The translations under genes and the position numbers were made by a program. A DNA stretch of 64,000 bases from Planctomycetota bacterium (GTDB taxonomy: Bacteria > Planctomycetota > UBA1135 > UBA2386): assembly GCA_028281765.1 (NCBI GenBank), contig JANQJF010000087.1:124001-188000 (forward strand), given 5' to 3'. Under the pieces are notes generated by a model. The model had not been told where the DNA came from. It searched no databases and saw nothing but the letters and a program-made list of their open reading frames with translations. Within the stretch, counting starts at the first letter, position 1. Each line of letters begins with the position of its first letter. Shown in pieces: positions 35,331 through 42,738 of the stretch.

Positions 35331-37900
35331 TACTCGTCGAACAACGCCTGGAAGTCCGCGCGCTCGAACAGCACGGCGTAGGCGTTCTCCTGGAACGCGT
35401 CGAGGTTCTTGAACCCGCCGTCGATCGCGTTCTTGATCATCGCGACAGCGCGCTTGCATCGTGTCTCGTGCTGCGCGGATTCCGGATCGGTCCGGGCCGC
35501 GCACGTCGCCATCTGCCCCGACGCCGAGTACCACGCGCTCGCGGTCGTGTCCGGTGACGCGACCGCGCGTTCGGTAGCCTTGACGGCTTCGTCGATCCGT
35601 CCGAGATCGATCGCGCAGCCCGCGAGCATGATGTAGCCGCCTTGCGAGTACTGCTTCCACCGCGCGTTCTCACGGACGAGCTCGTGAGCCAGGTGCACGT
35701 CGAGCGCCTCGTTGAACATCCCGAACGCCGCCTCCGGATCGCCGGAGAAGCGGGTGTTGTAGCCTCGCAGCAGAAGCGTGCCGCCGAGCTCGGCGTGGTA
35801 TGCCGGCACGTCTGGGAACTGCGCGACCAGAGTGCGCATGCGCTCGGTGACGTCTCCGTAGATCTCGAGAGCACCATCTCGGTCTCCGAGGCTGCTCTTC
35901 GCGAGGGCGACCTTGCGAAGTGTCCCCGCGAGACGGAATCGTGCTCGGCGACCCGCGCCACCAGTCACGAGCGGCTCGAGCATGTCTCGCGCGACTGCGA
36001 GGGGTTCGAGCGCGGCCTGAGCCTCACGCAGCTGTAGCAGCGTGAGGCCGAGGTTTTCGTGGGACATCGCGTGGTCGACTGTCTCCGCCTCGTTCGCGGG
36101 TTCGAATTCGTTCTGGATCTGGATGACCCTTTGACGGATCGGCAACGCGGCGGCGAAGTTGCCAGCGCGGTCGGAGTAGGACGCGACGTCGCCGAGTGCG
36201 TTCACGAGCAGTTTCTTGGCGTCGTTCGACGGTGCGGCATCGTCGAGAGCCTTCGCCGCGTCGCGTGCCGTTTCGAACTGTACGAGGGAATCGTCGTGAC
36301 GTCCCGCGGCGACGAGCGCGTCGCCGTAGGTGAGGCGGACGCGAATCAATTGCATCTGCAGCGAGCGGTCCTCCGGCGACGCGCCGACGAGCTGCTGACT
36401 CATCGACAGCGCGCGTTCTCCCGATGCGACAGCGTTGTCGTAGTCCCCGAGATAGCGCTGGATGTCGCAGAGCCGGTGGTGCGCGGTGGCGACGCGTTGG
36501 CGCACGGCCGGGTCGTCTCCCCGCAGCTCCAGGAACGCCCGGTTGAAGCGCTGCGCACGTTCGAGAACCCGGCGTCGCGTCGAGTCCATCTGGCTCGCGT
36601 CGCGAAGATCGTGGTAGCCGACGTCGCCGAGTTCTGCCGCCGCATCGAACGCCAACGCGAAGCTCGCGTCGGCGCGCGCCTTCTCGATGCGGCTGAACAC
36701 GAGTCCGAGCACGAGCGCGATCACGGCGGCGACGCTCGCCGCCGAGGCGAGGCGGTTGCGTCGCACCCACTTGCGAAGCTCGGCCCAGGCGCCGGTTTCG
36801 TACGCGCGCACGACGCGCACTTCTAGGAACGCGCGTAGGTCGGCCGCGAGCTCGTCGACCTTCTGGTACCGCCGCCCTGGGTCTCGCTGCATCGCGCGGC
36901 CTACGATCGCCAGCAGCTCGGCGGCGGCTCGTGGTGCCCGCTCCGTGAGTGACTCCGGTGGTCCCTCGAGCACCGCGTCGAGCACCTGCTGCGAAGTCGT
37001 CATCTGCGCGTACGGGCGCGAGCCCGCGAGCAGGTGGTAGAGCATCGCGCCGATCGCGAAGACGTCGGTGCGTTCGTCGATCGGTCCGCCGCGCGCCTGC
37101 TCGGGTGCCATGTAGGCCGGAGTGCCGACGACCTGTCCATCGGCGGTCAGCAGTGGGGAGGACGGATCTCGTTCCGCGATTTCCGCGCGTTCCGATGACA
37201 CGGCGGCGTTCGCGACGGGATCCGCGCCCTCGCTCGAACGCATCGTGCGCGCGAGGCCCCAGTCCATGACGTAGGCCTCGCCGAATTCACCGACCATGAC
37301 GTTGCTGGGCTTGAGGTCGCGATGGATCACGCCCTTGTCGTGCGCATACGCGATCGTCTCGCACACGCGCAGGAGCACCGAAAGCGCGCGTGGTAGCGTC
37401 CATTCCGCGTCGTCGGAATGCACGGCGACGATGATGTCGCTGAAGCTGCGTCCGCGAATCAGCGGCATCGTGAAGAACGGGCGGCCGTCGTCTTCGGCCC
37501 CGAACTCGTGCACCGGCACGACGCCCGGATGGGAGAGTTGCCCCGTGATGCGCGCTTCTTCCGTGAAGCGGCTGCGCATCGCGTCGTCGTCGATCGAGCG
37601 GCGGAGCAATTTGACCGCGAGCTGGCGCCGCAGCGTCTCGTCGAAGATGCGGCGCACCACGCCCATGCCGCCGCGGCCGATTTCTTCGCCGTCGGCGAAA
37701 CGGCCAGCGGTGTCGTCTTCGCACGGATCGTCCTGGCTCAGCCGCGCGTGCTCCGCGGCGATCTGCTCTTCGAAGCCTGGATACTGCCGTTGGTAGCCCT
37801 CGAGCGGCACCTTCCGGCCCTCTGCCAGGTCCGCGAGGTACTGCTGCAGAAAGGCGACCAGCACCGCATCCGCGGTGGCGGAGGACTCGGGGGCAGACAT
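35330..37900 (-). CDS. Transmembrane Ser/Thr protein kinase with TPR-like sensor region
   Basis: This 856-residue kinase has its catalytic domain at about residues 65-340: GRGGMGVV P-loop, LAVKLL lysine, VIHRDLKPSNVMV catalytic loop, DWG in MDWGLAR instead of DFG, and GTPAYMAPEQA. A single membrane helix (SAASVAAVIALVLGLVF) follows near residue 395, and then about 430 residues of helical repeats resembling TPRs, which likely lie outside the cytoplasm. DWG-type kinases are frequent in planctomycetes. ATG 37900 is chosen because TATCGT lies 6 bases before it, matching other leaderless starts here. An upstream ATG at 37918 is possible. The substrate is unknown. Confidence 0.88.
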   Translation of the reverse strand: MSAPESSATADAVLVAFLQQYLADLAEGRKVPLEGYQRQYPGFEEQIAAEHARLSQDDPCEDDTAGRFADGEEIGRGGMGVVRRIFDETLRRQLAVKLLRRSIDDDAMRSRFTEEARITGQLSHPGVVPVHEFGAEDDGRPFFTMPLIRGRSFSDIIVAVHSDDAEWTLPRALSVLLRVCETIAYAHDKGVIHRDLKPSNVMVGEFGEAYVMDWGLARTMRSSEGADPVANAAVSSERAEIAERDPSSPLLTADGQVVGTPAYMAPEQARGGPIDERTDVFAIGAMLYHLLAGSRPYAQMTTSQQVLDAVLEGPPESLTERAPRAAAELLAIVGRAMQRDPGRRYQKVDELAADLRAFLEVRVVRAYETGAWAELRKWVRRNRLASAASVAAVIALVLGLVFSRIEKARADASFALAFDAAAELGDVGYHDLRDASQMDSTRRRVLERAQRFNRAFLELRGDDPAVRQRVATAHHRLCDIQRYLGDYDNAVASGERALSMSQQLVGASPEDRSLQMQLIRVRLTYGDALVAAGRHDDSLVQFETARDAAKALDDAAPSNDAKKLLVNALGDVASYSDRAGNFAAALPIRQRVIQIQNEFEPANEAETVDHAMSHENLGLTLLQLREAQAALEPLAVARDMLEPLVTGGAGRRARFRLAGTLRKVALAKSSLGDRDGALEIYGDVTERMRTLVAQFPDVPAYHAELGGTLLLRGYNTRFSGDPEAAFGMFNEALDVHLAHELVRENARWKQYSQGGYIMLAGCAIDLGRIDEAVKATERAVASPDTTASAWYSASGQMATCAARTDPESAQHETRCKRAVAMIKNAIDGGFKNLDAFQENAYAVLFERADFQALFDE

Positions 37901-37901
37901 T

Positions 37902-37927
37902 CCCACACGATATCCCATTCGTGTGGG
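37902..37927 (-). promoter_or_regulatory. 9-bp inverted repeat over the kinase promoter and start region
   Basis: CCCACACGA (37902-37910) and TCGTGTGGG (37919-37927) are perfect complements separated by 8 bases. They straddle the putative -10 TATCGT (minus strand, 37907-37912). The element could be an operator, or an RNA hairpin if transcription starts further upstream. Confidence 0.45.
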
Positions 37928-37945
37928 CAGAACCCGCTCAGGCCG

Positions 37946-38104
37946 TCACTGTGTCTCGGGGCGGCTCGAAGGCCTGATTCCGCATGCCCCTTTCGCGGGC
38001 ACGAGCGGCGCGATCACGACGCCGGCGATCGCACCGATCAGCGTCGCGCTCGGATAGCCCGCGAGCGATTGCAGGGCGAAGCCGATGGCGGCGGCGAGGA
38101 CCAC
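37946..38104 (-). CDS. Possible small membrane protein (52 residues)
   Basis: A short frame from GTG at 38104 encodes two hydrophobic stretches (VLAAAIGFALQSLAGY and IGAIAGVVIAPLVPA) followed by a short polar tail. GGAGGA lies 9-14 bases upstream of the GTG. It fits between the kinase and the next membrane protein, on the same strand, and covers otherwise empty DNA. It could instead be the remnant of a larger membrane protein. No family is recognised. Confidence 0.4.
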   Translation of the reverse strand: MVLAAAIGFALQSLAGYPSATLIGAIAGVVIAPLVPAKGACGIRPSSRPETQ

Positions 38105-38238
38105 GACCGCGATCCTCCGGGGCGAATTGAGAGCTCAAAGCATCCGCACGAAATAGGCTTTCGCGGCGCTGCAACCAAACGGTCCCCTGGCAAATCCGGG
38201 CCGTCGCGGCGTTTCGCCTTGGCAGCGCCGGTTCCGGT

Positions 38239-38661
38239 TCAGGTCGCGGCGTCGCGGTGCAGCCAGAACGCGAGAATCGCGACCGCGGAGACCGAGCCGA
38301 GCACGAATCCCCAGATCACGGGCTGCCGGACGCGCCGCAGCGCGTCGATGTAGCCGGGCACGATCCCGGTCCCGATGCGGTAGCCCTCCGCGGCGAGGTC
38401 GCGAAACCCCGTTGGCTCGTGACGCAGCAGGCGGTCGCCGACTGCGATCGGCGCGAGAATTGCGCACCCGACCGTCCAAGCGAGCCAGATCGCGACCGCC
38501 ATCGCGACGGGCAGACCCACGAAGATCGAGGTCGCCGTGACCAGGAAGCTCAGCGTGCGATTCGGGTCTTCCGCGAGCTGCAGCGCATATCCGGTCCAAG
38601 ACGCGGCGGAGATCGCGGCGACGAGGAGGGTGGTTCGGATGACGCGGGCGTGCTGGTTCAT
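38239..38661 (-). CDS. Small membrane protein of unknown function
   Basis: This 140-residue protein has three predicted membrane helices: residues 9-28 (TTLLVAAISAASWTGYAL), 38-75 (FLVTATSIFVGLPVAMAVAIWLAW in overview) and 115-133 (VIWGFVLGSVSAVAILAFWL). A loop containing GDRLLRHEPTGFRDLAAEG connects the second and third. I recognise no motif. It lies divergent from the transporter gene, with about 120 bases between starts. Confidence 0.65.
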   Translation of the reverse strand: MNQHARVIRTTLLVAAISAASWTGYALQLAEDPNRTLSFLVTATSIFVGLPVAMAVAIWLAWTVGCAILAPIAVGDRLLRHEPTGFRDLAAEGYRIGTGIVPGYIDALRRVRQPVIWGFVLGSVSAVAILAFWLHRDAAT

Positions 38662-38768
38662 GGGGCGGTCGAGGGGCCATCATGCCCTCGGCGGGACCGG
38701 AGATGGGACGCGTTCGGGCGTCGCGCCAGGGTCGATCTCGTTTCGTTGCCGGGAGACCGGATCGGCAG

Positions 38769-38774
38769 TAGCGT
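38769..38774 (+). promoter_or_regulatory. -10-like hexamer (TAGCGT), putative leaderless promoter
   Basis: TAGCGT ends 7 bases before the GTG start of the transporter gene, with no Shine-Dalgarno sequence between. Confidence 0.28.
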
Positions 38775-38781
38775 CGCGACC

Positions 38782-40434
38782 GTGGAATCCGTGATCGAGT
38801 ATCTCAATCGGGCGCCGCTCGTCGCGTGGATGCTCGTCATCTCGATCGGATACACCGTCGGCCGCCTCTCGTGGCGACGGGTCGGCCTCGGACCGGCCGC
38901 CGCGACGATGTTCGTCGCGATCTGGCTCGGCTATCTCGGCGTCGGATCGGCCACCGCGCAGCGGGACGCGTCGCTGCTCGGCAACTTCGGACTCGCGCTG
39001 TTCATCTACTCCGTCGGCTTCGAGGCCGGGCCGCGCTTCTTCACGAGCTTCCGCGACCGGAGCGGGTGGCGCTTCGTCCTCGTCGGCAGCTCGGTGTGCG
39101 CGATCGCGGTGGCGACCGCGCTGATCGTCGGGTGGGCGTTCGGCTTCGACGGTGCGACAGTCGCGGGGATTCTCGCGGGATCTCTGACGAGCGCCTCGAC
39201 GCTCGGCGCGGCTTCGGAGATCACGGCAGAACGCGCGGACCTTTCGATTTCGTTCGCGCTGACGTATCCGGTCGGCCTGCTCGGCCTCGTGCTGATGGTG
39301 CAGACGCTGCCCGGATTGTTCTCCGACGACCTCGAGCAGGACGCCGACGCGGCAGAGCAGCGGCTTTCGCGGCATCGCCGGCAGTGGCACGTCGACCACG
39401 AGAGCGACTCACCCGAGGTAACGCGCACGTTCGAGGTTGCGGACGCGGAAGTGGCGGAGCAAACGCTGCGCGAACTCGACCTCGCGCGACGGACCGGCTG
39501 CGTCGTCTCGCGGATCCATCGCAACGACGAGATGGTCGTCGCGACTGCCGACGCGAAGCTCGAGATCGGCGACTTCCTGGTCGTGACGGGGCGCGTCGAC
39601 GAACTGCGCGAGTTCCAGAAGGTCGTCGGGCCGGAAGTGAACCGCAGCTTCCACAACAACATGCCGCGTCCACGGCGCGTTCGCGTGCGCGCACGCGCCG
39701 CGGGCAAGAGCCTCGCGGAGCTCAAGATCAGCGCGCGTCGCTGCGTCGTCACGCGCATCGAGCGTGGCAACGTCCTGATCGAGCCCGGTGCGGACGTCGT
39801 GCTACGGCGCAACGACATCGTCGAGGTGGTCGGTCGTCGTCGCGATTTGCGGGCCGTCGCCGACATGCTCGGCCACATGGAGTCGTCGAATCGCGAGACC
39901 GACATCGCAGTGTATTCGGGCGGCATTCTCCTCGGCCTCCTGCTCGGCCGCGTCGAGCTGTCGCTCGGGGATGTCGACCTTCGGCTCGGCATGGCGGGTG
40001 GGCTGCTGATCGTCGGGCTCGTGCTGAGCCGTCTCGGTCACATTGGTCGCCTGCGGACGCAGGTGCCGCAAGAAGCGCAGCAGCTGGTGCGCGACCTCGG
40101 CATCCTCCTGTTCGTGACAGACATCGGTCTGCACTCGGGAGCCAGCCTCGTCGGTGGGATCGCCCACGCACCGTGGAAGGTGCTGATCGCGGGCGCGATC
40201 GTCATGAAGCTCTCGGTGCTCGGGGCGCTGTTCATCGGGCGGCGGACGCTGAAGCTCCGCCCGATCGACGCCTGGGGCAGCGTGTGCGGGGGCATGACGT
40301 CGACCGCCGCGCTGCACGCGGTGCGGCGCGTGACGGACAGCAGCGAGGCGGCGATCTCCTACGCGGCCGCCTACGCCGTGGCCACGGTCCTCGCGACCCT
40401 CGCGGGGCAGCTCGTCGTGCACGTCATGGGCTGA
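38782..40434 (+). CDS. Aspartate:alanine exchanger-type transporter with TrkA-C domains
   Basis: This 550-residue protein has the layout of the AAE family (Asp-Al_Ex/YidE-like): five to six helices (residues 1-185), two regulatory RCK/TrkA-C domains in the middle (about 205-360; KLEIGDFLVVTGRVDELREF and DVVLRRNDIVEVVGRRRDL), then another five to six helices (about 375-550). Family-like stretches include LGNFGLALFIYSVGFEAGPRF, AGSLTSASTLGAA and, in the second half, LLFVTDIGLHSGAS and CGGMTSTAALHA. In known members this exchanges aspartate for alanine or moves related solutes; the substrate here is unknown. The TrkA-C domains suggest nucleotide or ligand control. GTG is the start. Confidence 0.86.
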   Translation: MESVIEYLNRAPLVAWMLVISIGYTVGRLSWRRVGLGPAAATMFVAIWLGYLGVGSATAQRDASLLGNFGLALFIYSVGFEAGPRFFTSFRDRSGWRFVLVGSSVCAIAVATALIVGWAFGFDGATVAGILAGSLTSASTLGAASEITAERADLSISFALTYPVGLLGLVLMVQTLPGLFSDDLEQDADAAEQRLSRHRRQWHVDHESDSPEVTRTFEVADAEVAEQTLRELDLARRTGCVVSRIHRNDEMVVATADAKLEIGDFLVVTGRVDELREFQKVVGPEVNRSFHNNMPRPRRVRVRARAAGKSLAELKISARRCVVTRIERGNVLIEPGADVVLRRNDIVEVVGRRRDLRAVADMLGHMESSNRETDIAVYSGGILLGLLLGRVELSLGDVDLRLGMAGGLLIVGLVLSRLGHIGRLRTQVPQEAQQLVRDLGILLFVTDIGLHSGASLVGGIAHAPWKVLIAGAIVMKLSVLGALFIGRRTLKLRPIDAWGSVCGGMTSTAALHAVRRVTDSSEAAISYAAAYAVATVLATLAGQLVVHVMG

Positions 40435-40537
40435 GCGGCCGATCCTCGCCCGTCCGCGTAGAATCGCGACCGAACGCATCCACTCGCCCGCTGCTGCCGA
40501 AGCGCTCCTGGATCGCGTTCCCGCGGACCGAATCGCC

Positions 40538-41632
40538 ATGCTCCGACCCCTCTTCGCTGCCTTCCTTGCCCTGTCGGTTCCCGTGGACGCCCAGACTGGC
40601 GTGTCGTTCCCAGGCCCCGGTTTCCCGATGTCGATAGGGACGAATCTGCAGGGGCTGCTGATCTTCTGCAGCACGGACTTCGCGGGCAGCAGCTGGGTCG
40701 GCTACCTGACCCCGAACGGCAACCTCGTCGACACCGCGCCTGCTACGGCGACGCAGGGTCTGGTCAACGGCGTCGCGACCGATGGCGGAACGGCGGTGTT
40801 CGTCGTCGACAGTCCGATCAGCGGAGGTGGCAACGGCGAGGTCGACGTCTACGACCTCGCGGGCAACCACCTGCAGTCGTTCCCGGTCCCGACTCCGAAT
40901 CCGACCGGGATCGCCTACAACTTCGCCACGGGGACGATCTTCGTCACGGATGTGGACACGGTATACGAGTTCGAGTTCCTCGACGGTCCAATCGGCAGCC
41001 CGCTCGGTTCGGTTGTGCTGCAGGGCACGGCCGGGATCACCGGGATCACTTGGGACGTGGTGCACGACACCTACTGGGTTCACGACGAGGCGACGGACGA
41101 GCTGCGCACCTACGACGCCGCGTTCCAACCGCTGATGACGACTTCGTTCGCTTGGCCAGCCGGCGACACGCACGGGTTGGCCTTCCTCGAAGGCAAGCAG
41201 TCGGTCTACATGGTCGAGCCGTTCACGGCGCAAGAGCTCGTGGTGATCGGCGTCGCGAGCTCCGTGTCGTTCGGCGCCGGCTGCGGCGCGCAGCCTCTGA
41301 CGCTCGACGTGAATCGTCCGGTGTTCGGCATGACGATGTCGATGGTGCTGAGTAGCGTGCCATCGTCACCGATCGGGAGCGCGATCTTGCTCGGCGTCAC
41401 TGTTCCGGGCCTCTCGCTGGACGTGATCGGTGCCCCGGGCTGCGTGCTGCGCTCGGGTGCCGAGATCGCGGCCGTGCCGCTCCAGGGTGGCGCTTCGCAA
41501 CTCGACGTCGCGATCCCCGCGACGTCGGTCGACCTGATCGGCATCTTCCTGTTCGCACAGGGCGCCGTCGTCGACGCCGTCAGCGGACTGGCGACGACAA
41601 ACGGCGTGCGGTTGACCGTCGGCGCGATCTGA
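40538..41632 (+). CDS. Secreted beta-propeller-like protein with C-terminal module
   Basis: This 364-residue protein has a signal peptide ending at PVDAQ. Residues 25-230 carry repeated blade-like strands (GLVNGVATDGGTAVFVVD, GEVDVYDLAGNHLQSFPV, PTGIAYNFATGTIFVTD, GITGITWDVVHDTYWVHDEAT, THGLAFLEGKQSVYMVE) resembling an NHL/SMP-30-type propeller. The last 120 residues start with FGAGCG and are the shared module, with one central Cys and a Q-x-x-V-V-D segment. It is probably an exported binding protein or esterase-like protein; no catalytic residues were identified. Confidence 0.75.
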   Translation: MLRPLFAAFLALSVPVDAQTGVSFPGPGFPMSIGTNLQGLLIFCSTDFAGSSWVGYLTPNGNLVDTAPATATQGLVNGVATDGGTAVFVVDSPISGGGNGEVDVYDLAGNHLQSFPVPTPNPTGIAYNFATGTIFVTDVDTVYEFEFLDGPIGSPLGSVVLQGTAGITGITWDVVHDTYWVHDEATDELRTYDAAFQPLMTTSFAWPAGDTHGLAFLEGKQSVYMVEPFTAQELVVIGVASSVSFGAGCGAQPLTLDVNRPVFGMTMSMVLSSVPSSPIGSAILLGVTVPGLSLDVIGAPGCVLRSGAEIAAVPLQGGASQLDVAIPATSVDLIGIFLFAQGAVVDAVSGLATTNGVRLTVGAI

Positions 41633-41648
41633 GTCGCGCACGACGCGG

Positions 41649-42059
41649 CTACTTCTCGGTCGGCTTGCCGGCTTCGCGCCAGCCGGAGATCCCCGCCTTG
41701 AGGTGCTTGATGCTCTCGAAGCCGAGCTTCTCGAAGGTCGGCAGCGCACGGCTGCTCCGGCCACCCGAGCCTCAATACATGACGTAGGTCTTGCCGCGGT
41801 CGAGCTCGGCGAGCTTGGTCTCGAAGTCTTCCGACTTGTAGTCGACGAGGATCGCGCCCGGGAGGCGGTCGCGCTCGAACTCGCCCGGCGTGCGGATGTC
41901 GAGGACGACGACGTTCTCGCCTCCGAGCATTTCGGCGGCCGCGTCGACGGTGACGTCTTCGATCGCCGGTGCAGTCTGTTGTTCCGTCGCGGGCTCGTCG
42001 TGCGCCGCGCATCCGGCGAGTACGAGGAGCAGGCAACCCATGGCGGGAGTGGTACGCAT
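41649..42059 (-). CDS. Rhodanese-like lipoprotein with predicted selenocysteine (UGA) at the catalytic position
   Basis: Read through one in-frame TGA (41772-41774), this gene encodes 136 residues: a lipoprotein signal (LLLVLAGCAAHD, lipobox Cys17), a linker, and a single rhodanese domain (NVVVLDIRTPGEFERDRLPGA, then TYVMY-U-GSGGRSSRALPTF and a C-terminal GISGWREAGKP). TGA is codon 96, exactly where rhodanese has its sulfur-accepting Cys, and the GxxGRS active-site loop follows intact with 40 further open codons. A SECIS-like hairpin lies just downstream. Rhodanese-related proteins are among known bacterial selenoprotein families. It would act in the periplasm or at the membrane on sulfur or thiol compounds. 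If the TGA is a true stop, the protein is truncated before its active site. Confidence 0.72.
41736..41774 (-). promoter_or_regulatory. Candidate bacterial SECIS element next to the UGA codon
   Basis: Beginning 16 bases after the UGA, GCAGC (41751-41755) and GCTGC (41741-41745) form a 5-bp stem around the loop CGTGC. Twenty-one bases separate the UGA from the loop, and the second loop base is G. Lower pairs (GGT/ACC, CG/CG) can extend it. This fits what is known of bacterial SECIS geometry. Folding was done by eye only. Confidence 0.55.
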
Positions 42060-42069
42060 ATGCCGCCGA

Positions 42070-42075
42070 AGTGTA
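42070..42075 (-). promoter_or_regulatory. -10-like hexamer (TACACT) before the rhodanese gene
   Basis: TACACT on the minus strand lies 10 bases before the ATG, giving a leader of a few bases at most. Confidence 0.33.
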
Positions 42076-42117
42076 GGGGAGTTCGCGGTCCAGCGCGTCA
42101 CGCAATCGGTGTCGAGT

Positions 42118-42633
42118 TCAGCCGTCGAGGGGGTAGCGGCGCTGCATCTCCTCGACGTGCTGCATGGCCGTCCCGAAGTCGACCACGTCGTAGTGGTGCG
42201 TGATCTTGCCGTCCTTGATGCGCAGCACCATGACCTGGCGCAGCGTCACTTCCATGAACGGCTGGTTGATGCCCCAGTACTCGCCGCTCGCGCGCACGAA
42301 GGTCTCGGTGTCCAAGAACAGGGCCGGTCCGGCTTGGAACGCGTCGCGGATCGTCGTGCGCACCTCGTCGGTGCCCGACGCTTCGCCGCCTTCCTTGAAG
42401 AAGCCGACCACCGCGTCGCGCCCGCGCAGGTCGATCGGCGGGCGCTCGAAGAACTCCATTGTCAGGTCTTGGTAGGCGACGTCGTCCGCGAGAAACGGCG
42501 CCATGCTGTCCCAGTCGGTCGACGTCATCGCGGTGATGTAGTCACGCGCGAGGTCCATCTCGGGGCTGGACGGGAGTGACGGCGCGCTGCAGCTTACGAG
42601 GAGCGTGCATGGGAGGCAGAGGGTTCGGAGCAT
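42118..42633 (-). CDS. SnoaL-like (NTF2-fold) lipoprotein
   Basis: This 171-residue protein has a lipoprotein signal (TLLVSCSAPS) and an NTF2/SnoaL-type alpha+beta domain: MDLARDYITAMTSTDWDSMAPFLADDVAYQD, RGRDAVVGFF, then beta strands DTETFVRASGEYWG and MVLRIKDGKITHHYDVVDF. SnoaL-like domains include polyketide cyclases, limonene-epoxide hydrolase-like enzymes and binding proteins; no specific activity can be assigned. It lies upstream of the rhodanese gene on the same strand, 58 bases away, and may be co-transcribed. TATCCT sits 7 bases before the ATG. Confidence 0.78.
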   Translation of the reverse strand: MLRTLCLPCTLLVSCSAPSLPSSPEMDLARDYITAMTSTDWDSMAPFLADDVAYQDLTMEFFERPPIDLRGRDAVVGFFKEGGEASGTDEVRTTIRDAFQAGPALFLDTETFVRASGEYWGINQPFMEVTLRQVMVLRIKDGKITHHYDVVDFGTAMQHVEEMQRRYPLDG

Positions 42634-42640
42634 CGCCGTC

Positions 42641-42646
42641 AGGATA
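42641..42646 (-). promoter_or_regulatory. -10-like hexamer (TATCCT), putative leaderless promoter
   Basis: TATCCT on the minus strand ends 7 bases before the SnoaL-like gene's ATG. Confidence 0.4.
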
Positions 42647-42738
42647 CCGTTCGTGACGTTAGTGTCCCTCGTCTGAAGTCCGTAGTGGAAGTAGCCGCGT
42701 CAGTCGATTCGCTCGCAAGGCGCTGCGACGACACCCCA

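Noticed and set aside
38105-38238. Possible RNA gene in the 134-base gap
   Set aside because: The region has short GC-rich pairs but no tRNA-like arrangement or clear promoter and terminator.
41772-42059. Rhodanese gene as a simple truncated pseudogene
   Set aside because: The TGA falls precisely at the catalytic residue, the rest of the domain stays intact, and a SECIS-like hairpin follows. A random nonsense mutation is possible but less likely.
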